64,000 nucleotides of DNA from NCBI RefSeq assembly GCF_001275135.1, contig NZ_LFQU01000017.1, positions 1 to 64,000 on the forward strand, given 5' to 3'. The first letter of the stretch is position 1. Every line of letters starts with the position of its first letter. This DNA comes from Xylanibacter rarus (GTDB lineage: Bacteria > Bacteroidota > Bacteroidia > Bacteroidales > Bacteroidaceae). Positions 18,123-25,445 of this stretch are shown one piece after another. The position numbers and the translations under genes were made by a program. The notes under the pieces were generated by a model. The model was not told the DNA's origin. It saw nothing but the letters and a program-made list of their open reading frames with translations, and ran no database searches.

Positions 18123-18240
18123 ATAAAGAGACGTCAGCCCGAGCTGTTCAGAAAACGGCTTGACAAATTTATAGAAAACACCCGAAATGGCGTCATGTAT
18201 GGTGAATGGAACGATAACGGCAGACTGCTGATGTAATCAG
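18123..18240 (+). repeat. Right direct repeat: displaced 3' end of a YdeI-family gene
   Basis: Copy of 12028-12146 at about 93 percent identity. The frame stays open to the same TAA, and changes are mostly silent or mild (for example GVLYGEW versus GVMYGEW). It therefore looks like the tail of a different functional allele rather than a decayed duplicate. No start or upstream part of the gene is present here. Confidence 0.85.
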
Positions 18241-18545
18241 CTAACGTTTACCTGTTTGAGCGTCAAAAAAAGTTCTGCAAAAGGCATCCGCAATACAGAA
18301 AAAATCTATAACTTTGTCATCGTTGGTTATTGTTTATATAAAAGCATTGATTCCGGCTTCTTGGTGTTCTTTCTGGCAGACAATGACTTTAAAAAGTAAA
18401 AAGCGCCAGGGAGAATAAGGCCTATTGCAACTTGATTGGGATGAAGAATATAAAGGTTCCCTAATGTACTGAAGTATGGAAGAAAATAATATAATTATCT
18501 ATACCGCAGCTGATGGGCTATTATGAATTTTTTAAGATATGAGTT
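18241..18545. other. Intergenic spacer with a possible rhuM start fragment
   Basis: 305 bp. From an ATG at 18476, about 14 codons read MEENNIIIYTAADG, like the first residues of RhuM proteins (compare IVIYQTADG in the gene at 5406). The frame then ends at a TGA after two more codons. The rest shows no gene or clear promoter. Confidence 0.4.
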
Positions 18546-19937
18546 ATGAAAAAAATATTTCTACTTTTATATTTGTGTGTTATTCTCAGTAATATCGCCA
18601 TATCACAGAACATAATGGATGTGAAACAATATTCATTTAGGTCATTAACTTATAATGATACACGTTCTTTCAGGATTGCTTTACCAGCTTCGGTTTATCC
18701 AAATGTAAAGTATAATGTGCTGTTTGTCCTGGATGCAGATTATACCTTTGATGTGATCGCTTCGACAGCCGTTTATTTACAGACCTTTGACTATATTCCT
18801 CCAACGGCAGTTGTAGCAATCGACTATTCAACTCCCGGAAATAGAAATGATGTAGGATACGACTTGTCCGGCAACAGTCTTGATTCAAGCGGAGAAATGT
18901 TTTATAAATATGTTAATACCGATTTGGCAAAGGAAATAGACAGAATTATTCCAACATCAGGTTTTAATACGTTAGTTGGCCATTCATATACGGCAAGCTA
19001 TCTGAACTATTATATCGATGCAGGGAATGATAATATGACGTCATATATTCTATTCTCGCCTGAAAAGATGGAACGGATGCCTGGCTTTGAAACCAAGTAC
19101 AAGACAAAGAGTCCGTGTGTCCGCATAATTACAGCTATGGATGATACTGAAGAAAGACAGACTTTTGGCCGGAATTTGTATGAGAACTTTCAGAAAATGA
19201 AATATGACGTTAAGCTTCACAGTATTAAAGCAGACCATATGTCTGTAATTCCGGCAGGGATTATGCAAGCCTTGACAAGCTTGTATGACAAATATTACAA
19301 TATAGACAGTATATACGCTGCCATAGAACGTTCGGACTGTCCTTTATGGGAGACTTTTACAAGCATAAATGAAAATAACAGAACTCTTTATAAACAAGAA
19401 TTACCAGTTTCAGGTTCATGCATTTCTGCTTTCTTGTGGACGGCCATTCAAAAAGACGAAAAAGAATCAATAGACAAATTACGCGTTTATTATGAGAAAG
19501 CCTTGGAAAATGAAAACTCTGATCCTAATGCATTAGGCGTTATGGGAGATCTGATGAATAAGCTTGGCTTATGGAAAGAGGCAGATTACTACTTGCAACG
19601 ATGTCTGGACAGATATAAAAAATTGAAACAAGAACATGAAACACTGTATTGGAGAAGAGTGTACTCATTGAATGTTTTACCTAAACTCGGGCAATATAAA
19701 AAGGCATGGAAGATATTAGAAGACGGGAAAAAGATATATCCCGATGATAAAGCTATATTCTGTTATTATCAAGGAGTGTTATCAATAACAAACGATTTTC
19801 TTATAAAGAAAGGCATAGAACAATTGAAAATTGCACTGAAATATCCCGATGTACTGAAAAATAATTTTGTGAACTCGGATGAAGCAGAAGCTCTTTTGAA
19901 AAAAGGAATATCAAAGGAAAAAGGTGTAATGCCATAG
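18546..19937 (+). CDS. Secreted esterase-like alpha/beta hydrolase with C-terminal TPR
   Basis: 463 residues with a signal peptide (about 1-20, ending AISQ). The N-terminal domain (about 25-260) is an esterase-D-type alpha/beta hydrolase: VLFVLDADYTFD, then the nucleophile elbow GHSYTASY near residue 146 and a histidine in KADHMSVI near 236. The C-terminal part (about 310-460) has TPR-like helices (LGVMGDLMNKLGLWKEADYY, KLGQYKKAWKILEDGKK). Predicted to act in the periplasm or at the cell surface on an ester substrate, such as acetylated glycans or siderophores, but the substrate cannot be told. It stands alone between two defence modules and has no obvious defence role. Confidence 0.75.
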   Translation: MKKIFLLLYLCVILSNIAISQNIMDVKQYSFRSLTYNDTRSFRIALPASVYPNVKYNVLFVLDADYTFDVIASTAVYLQTFDYIPPTAVVAIDYSTPGNRNDVGYDLSGNSLDSSGEMFYKYVNTDLAKEIDRIIPTSGFNTLVGHSYTASYLNYYIDAGNDNMTSYILFSPEKMERMPGFETKYKTKSPCVRIITAMDDTEERQTFGRNLYENFQKMKYDVKLHSIKADHMSVIPAGIMQALTSLYDKYYNIDSIYAAIERSDCPLWETFTSINENNRTLYKQELPVSGSCISAFLWTAIQKDEKESIDKLRVYYEKALENENSDPNALGVMGDLMNKLGLWKEADYYLQRCLDRYKKLKQEHETLYWRRVYSLNVLPKLGQYKKAWKILEDGKKIYPDDKAIFCYYQGVLSITNDFLIKKGIEQLKIALKYPDVLKNNFVNSDEAEALLKKGISKEKGVMP

Positions 19938-20060
19938 ATTCTACAATTGGATAAGAAAAATAAGTAAAATTACAAATGAATACGGGTAATCATGCTCCAT
20001 TAATTCAGAATATTGTCAAGGTTTGACTAGACGTAAGAATCTAAAATCTTGATATATGGT

Positions 20061-20089
20061 TTTGATTTAAAAAAATAATGCTAACTTTG
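20061..20089 (+). promoter_or_regulatory. Promoter of the ATPase-DUF4276 pair
   Basis: TTTG at 20061-20064 and TAACTTTG at 20082-20089, with 17-bp spacing, about 50 bp upstream of the ATPase ATG. It fits the Bacteroidetes -33/-7 pattern with slightly short spacing. Confidence 0.6.
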
Positions 20090-20139
20090 CAGTTAAGCAT
20101 GCATTGGCTTGCGGAAAATCTTGAATTTAAGATAAAAAT

Positions 20140-21234
20140 ATGATAGAGCAAGTTTTGATAAAGAATTATAAGTCGATAAGAGACTTGTCGCTGCCGTTGA
20201 ACAGACTTAATGTGCTTATTGGTTCAAACGGTGCGGGCAAAAGCAACTTTATTTCATTCTTTGAACTGATTAAGGCTATCTATGAACAAAGGTTTGGAAG
20301 CTATACGTTGTCAAAGGGTGGTATAGATAATTTGTTGTATCATGGAAGAAAGAAATCCGCGTCAATAGAAGGATTGATAGATTTTGATAATACCAATGCT
20401 TTCTTTTTTGAGATAAAACCGGCACAGTCGAACAAAGGCTATCTTGAGAATACCGGCGACTATTTTAATTGTTATCAAAGCAAGATAAAAGATTATCCGC
20501 AGTGGAACAAAACATTATGGGATTCTGCCGTGGAAGAATCTTCGTTGGCATATAACACTAAATGGAGAGCGGCCTATTTGAGGACATATTTAAAAAGTTT
20601 TATGGTGTATCATTTTCATGATACAAGCTTCACTTCTCCTATGCGTGGTGACTGCAACATAAACGACAATGAATGTCTGCGTGATAACGGCTCAAACCTG
20701 GCAGCTTATCTGTATTACCTGATGCAGAACGACGAAAAGGCTTTCCGCTTTATCGAGGGTGTCGTACGTTCCGTGGCGCCTTATTTTAAATGCTTTAAGC
20801 TTCGCCCTGACGCCAACAATAATAACAAGATACGTCTGGAATGGGAGGAAAAGGATACAGACATGTATCTCGACGGATACAGTTTTTCTGACGGCACGTT
20901 GCGTTTCATTGCTTTGGCTACGTTGTTGTTGCAGCCGAAAATGCCAGAGGTTATTATTATTGACGAACCAGAACTCGGACTGCATCCTGCTGCTATCAAT
21001 AAGTTGGCTGAGATGGTGAAAAGTGCTTCTGTAAAGAGTCAGATAATCTTGTCTACCCAGTCAACAAATCTTGTCAACTGCTTTGATGTTGACGACATTA
21101 TTGTGGTAGACCGTGCCGGCAGCCAGTCGGTGTTCCGTCATTTGTCAAGTGATGAATTGAAAAAATGGATGGACGATTATAATCTCACTATCAGTGACCT
21201 GTGGGAGAAAAACATGATAGGAGGGCAGCTGTGA
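20140..21234 (+). CDS. ABC-type ATPase paired with DUF4276
   Basis: 364 residues. Walker A GSNGAGKS at residues 28-35, signature-like SFSDGTLRFIAL near 248-259, Walker B VIIIDEPELGLHPAA near 270-284 and an H-loop-like STQSTNLVN near 306. This is the AAA_21 type of small OLD-like ATPase without its own nuclease domain. Its stop overlaps the GTG start of the DUF4276 gene, so the two are a translation-coupled pair. ATPase-DUF4276 pairs are common in bacterial defence islands and are read here as another sensor/effector pair. It is unrelated in sequence to the other two ATPases of the island beyond the shared fold. Confidence 0.85.
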   Translation: MIEQVLIKNYKSIRDLSLPLNRLNVLIGSNGAGKSNFISFFELIKAIYEQRFGSYTLSKGGIDNLLYHGRKKSASIEGLIDFDNTNAFFFEIKPAQSNKGYLENTGDYFNCYQSKIKDYPQWNKTLWDSAVEESSLAYNTKWRAAYLRTYLKSFMVYHFHDTSFTSPMRGDCNINDNECLRDNGSNLAAYLYYLMQNDEKAFRFIEGVVRSVAPYFKCFKLRPDANNNNKIRLEWEEKDTDMYLDGYSFSDGTLRFIALATLLLQPKMPEVIIIDEPELGLHPAAINKLAEMVKSASVKSQIILSTQSTNLVNCFDVDDIIVVDRAGSQSVFRHLSSDELKKWMDDYNLTISDLWEKNMIGGQL

Positions 21235-21887
21235 AACGTTTGTATATCGTTGTGGAAGGGCAGACAGAACAAGAGTTTGTCAACAGTCTTATTGCTCCAT
21301 ATTTGCAGAAATCTGAAATATATTGCGTCACGCCCGTTTTGATACGCACAAGCAGGAGCGGACGTGGAGGCATGGTTAACTATCAGCATCTGTATAATAC
21401 TATAAAGATGCTGCTTGCGTCATCGCAGACAGACTTTGTTGTTACTACTTTAATCGATTTTTTCAGACTGCCTAATGATATGCCGAATTATGCAGAGTGT
21501 ACGGCTATTAAGGATAAAACACAATGTGTTGAGGCTTTGGAAAATGCTGTTGATGACTGTGTGTGTGATTCGCGTTTCTTTTCTTACATACAGTTGCATG
21601 AGTTCGAGGCTCTTTTGTTTTCAAACAACAAAGGTTTTGAATGTTATTTTTCAGACGAGCATGCAAGTAAAACAGCCTCAATAATTTCTTCTTATGACAA
21701 TCCTGAGAACATAAACTCTTCTCCTGAAGGTGCGCCGTCAAAACGGCTATTGGCAATAAAACCTGACTACAACAAGGTGCTTGAAGGCAATCTTATTGCG
21801 CTGGAAGTAGGAATAGAGGCCATAATAGAAAAATGCCCGCGCTTTGCAGAATGGATGAATAGCATTGTCGAGAAGTGTAAAGATTAG
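21231..21887 (+). CDS. DUF4276 family protein, TOPRIM-like effector candidate
   Basis: 218 residues from a GTG start at 21231, chosen because AGGAGGG lies just before it and the next codons (KRLYIVVEGQTEQEFV) open the domain; an in-frame ATG at 21201 would add ten residues inside the ATPase gene. Motifs: VEGQTEQEFV (acidic), TTLIDFFRLP near 75 and FSYIQLHEFEALLFS near 120. DUF4276 is regarded as TOPRIM-like. Its start overlaps the ATPase stop (GTGA). Predicted effector of the pair; activity unproven. Confidence 0.82.
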   Translation: MKRLYIVVEGQTEQEFVNSLIAPYLQKSEIYCVTPVLIRTSRSGRGGMVNYQHLYNTIKMLLASSQTDFVVTTLIDFFRLPNDMPNYAECTAIKDKTQCVEALENAVDDCVCDSRFFSYIQLHEFEALLFSNNKGFECYFSDEHASKTASIISSYDNPENINSSPEGAPSKRLLAIKPDYNKVLEGNLIALEVGIEAIIEKCPRFAEWMNSIVEKCKD

Positions 21888-21936
21888 GATGCTTTATTCC
21901 TAATAGCCGTTTGTACTAATAATCCCAATAGGTACC

Positions 21937-22003
21937 TGTTTTTCTTGCTGTTATGGTTATATTAAATTACTTTTACCTATAATGCAAGTATTCGCACGTG
22001 GAT
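21937..22003 (+). repeat. 67-bp intergenic repeat, copy 1
   Basis: Shares ttatggttatattaaatta and a following gcacgtgga-like end with 37031-37099. The two copies are about 80 percent alike. A shorter match lies near 53415-53432. Confidence 0.6.
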
Positions 22004-22072
22004 AAAACTGATAAGATCACAATTTAAAGGCAATCATGCGTTGCTGGGGCAGATGTATAAAATTATAATGAC

Positions 22073-22564
22073 ATGAGAATATTTATCGCAATACGATTTA
22101 CTGAAGCGTTCAAGTCTTCAATATTGGATGCACAGGACGGACTGAAGGAATATGGAGTAAAAGGCAACTATACGCAGCCGGAGAACCTGCATCTTACGTT
22201 GGCATTTATAGGCGAAACGGAAAGAGTGGAGGAGATAAAGGCAGCTGTTGATGCCGTTAAGTTTGAGCCGTTTGTAATCAGAACGGGCAAGATGGGATGC
22301 TTTAACGGCAGAAGCAGGGTGGTATGGCTCGGCATAGAAGGCGAGGACAAGGTGAAGGCTATAGCGCAGCAGCTGAGACGCAATCTTGACCAACGCGGCA
22401 TTGACTATGCAAAGGGCAAGTTCAGTCCGCATATCACCCTTGTGCGCCAGCCGTCGGAAATGCCTCTTGACATCGACGTGGAGAGCGAAAGCATGACTGT
22501 AAGCAAGATTTATGTAATGAAGTCGGAACGGATCAATGGACGGCTCGTTTATACGGCCTTGTAA
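22073..22564 (+). CDS. thpR: RNA 2',3'-cyclic phosphodiesterase
   Basis: 163 residues, typical of the 2H phosphoesterase superfamily (LigT/ThpR). The two catalytic HxTx motifs are HLTLAF near residue 42 and HITLVR near 121. The start MRIFIAIRF is characteristic. It opens 2',3'-cyclic phosphate ends of RNA, and some members act reversibly as 2'-5' RNA ligases. No operon partner is visible. It borders the DUF4276 defence pair but is also common outside defence regions, so a link is not claimed. Confidence 0.88.
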   Translation: MRIFIAIRFTEAFKSSILDAQDGLKEYGVKGNYTQPENLHLTLAFIGETERVEEIKAAVDAVKFEPFVIRTGKMGCFNGRSRVVWLGIEGEDKVKAIAQQLRRNLDQRGIDYAKGKFSPHITLVRQPSEMPLDIDVESESMTVSKIYVMKSERINGRLVYTAL

Positions 22565-22699
22565 TTGGTTGATGATAAATCAGCGCAACTGAGCCTGAAG
22601 AATAGAGATGGAGTTTTGTAATATTAAAATTACGGACTGATTCATAATTATGATTTGATTGCAGTTATAGGTTGAATTTTGAAAATAGTTAAAGTTATT

Positions 22700-23797
22700 A
22701 TGAAACTTAGACGCATAATATTATTTTATTTTGTATGCCTCGTAGGTGTTGTCAGTGCATTTGCCGCAAACGGCCATGAGATAAGATTTATTTATTGTTC
22801 TGACCTTCACTACGGAATAAAACGACAGTTTAGAGGAGAGAAGGTTGATGCCTATAAGGTCATTGGCGAGATGGTGAAGTCGTTTTGTCTGCTCAATAAA
22901 ACAGATTTGCCCTCTGACGGAGGAGTAGGTGAGGGAACAAAGTTTGGCGAGCCGGATTTTGTTGTGTGTACTGGCGATATATCGAACAGAATGCATGATG
23001 GGGTGTGGCAGGCATGTAGATCATGGAGGCAGTTTGAAAAAGACTGGATAGAAACCCTCGGATGTCCCATATATCTTGTTCCCGGTAATCATGACATATC
23101 AAATGCCATAGGATATCCGAAGAAACTTACACCTGCCAAGGATGAAACAAGTGCTATAGAAATATACAATCATAACATGCCGGAATTTGGCAGTCAGAAA
23201 ATTTCGTCTTTTGATTATACTGCCAATAAAGTTCATTACACTTTTATAAAAGACAATCTCCGGTTTGCCTTTGTGGGGATATGGCCGGATGGCTTTATGC
23301 GTTGTTGGTTAGACAGCATATTTAAAGATGACCCGGCAACATCCACAATACTCTTCGCACATGATCCGGTTGAGGCTGATGCCAAACACTTTACAAATCC
23401 TAACTTTCCGTATGACATAAACAGTAAGGATAAATTTGAAAACCTGTTGAGCGATACGTGTTGCGTAAATGCCATTGACATGAGGCCTGTTGGCAACTGG
23501 AACAGGCTGGAGAGGTTTTTAAAGTCTCATCCTCAGATAAAGGCATATTTCCACGGAGACTGCAACTATAATGAATTCTATGACTGGAAGGGCACGGAGG
23601 GAAGCATATCCTTGCCTGTGTTCAGGGTTGACTCGCCGATGAAGGGAGAGTTGTCGGCAGACGATGAAAGCCTGCTTTCATATCAGGTGGTATGCATAGA
23701 TACAGAAAGCAGGGTCATAACAGTGAGGGAATGTCTTTGGAACAAGAACGGTAAGACTTCTGTAAATTGGGGCAAGATGAGGAGCATTTCATATTGA
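22700..23797 (+). CDS. Secreted calcineurin-like metallophosphoesterase
   Basis: 365 residues from the ATG at 22700, chosen because a signal peptide (MKLRRIILFYFVCLVGVVSAF) follows directly; a TTG seven codons earlier is less likely. Metal-binding motifs in order: SDLHYG near residue 28, CTGDISNR near 92, VPGNHDIS near 125, a later AHDPVE near 217 and FHGDCN near 284. This is the full calcineurin-like set. Predicted periplasmic or lipoprotein-free secreted phosphoesterase; substrate unknown. A separate cytosolic phosphoesterase lies at 40500-41171. Confidence 0.82.
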   Translation: MKLRRIILFYFVCLVGVVSAFAANGHEIRFIYCSDLHYGIKRQFRGEKVDAYKVIGEMVKSFCLLNKTDLPSDGGVGEGTKFGEPDFVVCTGDISNRMHDGVWQACRSWRQFEKDWIETLGCPIYLVPGNHDISNAIGYPKKLTPAKDETSAIEIYNHNMPEFGSQKISSFDYTANKVHYTFIKDNLRFAFVGIWPDGFMRCWLDSIFKDDPATSTILFAHDPVEADAKHFTNPNFPYDINSKDKFENLLSDTCCVNAIDMRPVGNWNRLERFLKSHPQIKAYFHGDCNYNEFYDWKGTEGSISLPVFRVDSPMKGELSADDESLLSYQVVCIDTESRVITVRECLWNKNGKTSVNWGKMRSISY

Positions 23798-23871
23798 TGG
23801 TGTCAGGTAATGACCTTATGGTCATTTATTTTTGATAAAAGCAGGTTTTAACCTATCATCCGCGTGAAAGA

Positions 23872-25035
23872 TTATTGTTGCAGATATCTGCCGCTTCTGA
23901 CAAAATCAACAAGCTGCTGTTCGTATTCTGCTTCGCCCTGAATGTAATATTTACGGCTTACACGCTGAAATTTCTCGTATATCTTTTCGGCCTTGCAGCT
24001 GTCTGCTTCGTGTATCATGGTGAGGGCGTATTGAACGCGCAGGGCTGAAGGACGGAAGACAGACTGCACTTGCAGGTATTTGCTGATTGACTTGTCCAGC
24101 AGCCTGTTGATGTCTTCAGGATAGTGGGGACGTATCAGCGTGAGGTAAATGCGTTCCAAGGTCAGTTCGTTGCGGTAGATAGTAACCATCCGGCTCATGT
24201 GCGGCTCGGCGCGCTGCATGATGGCGTTGGCCTTGCCGAAGTCCATGTGCAGCATGGCTAACGACAAGTCGGACGAAAGTGCCATGACGTGTATGGGGTT
24301 GCTGAAGTTGATGTCGCGGTCGTCGCACATGTATGTCATGGCCTCAAGCCGTGATGTGTCGTTCTGCATAAGATATCCGATGAGGCGCATGGAGCGCAGA
24401 AACACCATCGTGGAAAACTCGTCTTTGTGAAGATTGAGCATGTTGAGACCGTCGTTGGGCAGTCCGGCCAGCTTGTTCGGGATGCCGTTCATGACAATGA
24501 GATACAGTCCGGAGATGATGATGCACAACAGAAAGACCGTTGTGACGAGCGAATGATGTGTCGACGGCATGAACATAATGACAGATGCAATCATCGTGAG
24601 CAGAAGGTTGGCCAATACGCCGCCAGCATTATATAGGGCTATGCCGAAGGGCGTGTCGCCGTTTTCGGGCGGCAGCATAAGACACTGACCTGCGGCTCCG
24701 GCCATGCTGAAGCGTGACAGACGGAAACGGCCGTCGCGACGGCTCAGGACAACGCCCATAATCATAAACGACAGAAACTTCCAGCCGCGCGCCATGGCAG
24801 CAAGCATGTGGCCTGCTTCGTGGATGACGATGTGTATGATGAAAGATAAGATGAAGAATATCGCTGCCAGGAGTATCGTGAGAAACACGTCGGCGGCTGA
24901 TATGTCGGCATGAAGCGCAGGCTTGATGATTTTGCCTATGACGAAACCAACCCCGAAGCCTATGGCTATTCCGCCAATAAATAATGCTGCTATGCGTAAT
25001 GTCTTGTGGAGAAATGTCTTTTTTATGTTTCCCAT
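23872..25035 (-). CDS. M50-like site-2 protease family membrane protein
   Basis: 387 residues. At least four membrane segments (about 15-40, 50-75, 140-165, 165-190). The zinc motif HEAGH lies in IHIVIHEAGHMLAAMARG near residue 70, and an M50-type second motif NKLAGLPNDGLNM near 205 supplies the Asp ligand. The C-terminal part (about 220-387) is soluble and helical. Site-2 proteases cut membrane-spanning segments such as those of anti-sigma factors; whether this short-PDZ-less form does is unknown. A minus-strand TATCTTTG box lies at 25139-25146. Plus-strand open frames over this gene are shadows. Confidence 0.75.
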   Translation of the reverse strand: MGNIKKTFLHKTLRIAALFIGGIAIGFGVGFVIGKIIKPALHADISAADVFLTILLAAIFFILSFIIHIVIHEAGHMLAAMARGWKFLSFMIMGVVLSRRDGRFRLSRFSMAGAAGQCLMLPPENGDTPFGIALYNAGGVLANLLLTMIASVIMFMPSTHHSLVTTVFLLCIIISGLYLIVMNGIPNKLAGLPNDGLNMLNLHKDEFSTMVFLRSMRLIGYLMQNDTSRLEAMTYMCDDRDINFSNPIHVMALSSDLSLAMLHMDFGKANAIMQRAEPHMSRMVTIYRNELTLERIYLTLIRPHYPEDINRLLDKSISKYLQVQSVFRPSALRVQYALTMIHEADSCKAEKIYEKFQRVSRKYYIQGEAEYEQQLVDFVRSGRYLQQ

Positions 25036-25138
25036 GTTTCAGTGTATATTCTTTTGTCTGACTTATTTCGTTCGCGGCTCTGTTGCAAAAGAGCCATTGT
25101 TTCAGTGATGCTGACGGCACCGGCATCTCATGATGCTG

Positions 25139-25146
25139 CAAAGATA
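25139..25146 (-). promoter_or_regulatory. -7 box of the M50-like gene
   Basis: The minus strand reads TATCTTTG about 104 bp before the ATG, in an otherwise AT-rich intergenic region. No -33 element was assigned. Confidence 0.5.
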
Positions 25147-25225
25147 GCGTAATAAATTTAAGAAATAAAACAGAAAACGAAACTTTTGTACAGCAGTAAC
25201 AGAGATGTCATGTAAATAGGTCATT

Positions 25226-25385
25226 AAGCCACACATCTCTTTTTCAATTTTGTGCATTAACGTTTTCAGCCCGTTTTATTGTTTGCTTTTTCTTGACATA
25301 GCCCGCTATATCAAGAAAAATCTTACGAAAATCCGCTTAATGTAAAGTCCAAAATACAGACCGGATTATAATAAGCAATTTGGAT
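25226..25385. repeat. Dispersed intergenic repeat, second copy
   Basis: Contains tttttcaattttgtgcatta, gttttcagcccgtttt and aaaatacagaccggattata, all in the same order as at 3455-3665 and 38327-38745. Similarity is patchy. No gene is present. Confidence 0.6.
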
Positions 25386-25387
25386 GA

Positions 25388-25428
25388 AAAATAGGGGCTG
25401 TGCCTATTTTGCGCACAACCCCTATGAA
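25388..25428 (-). terminator. Terminator of the 1580-residue gene
   Basis: An inverted repeat built on ATAGGGGCTGTGC and GCGCACAACCCCTAT, followed on the minus strand by a T-run. It lies 18 bp past the stop codon. Confidence 0.75.
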
Positions 25429-25445
25429 AACTATTTGTGAAATTG

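Noticed and set aside
12142-18240. Integrative element with its own integrase
   Set aside because: No recombinase, relaxase or excisionase is encoded between the direct repeats.
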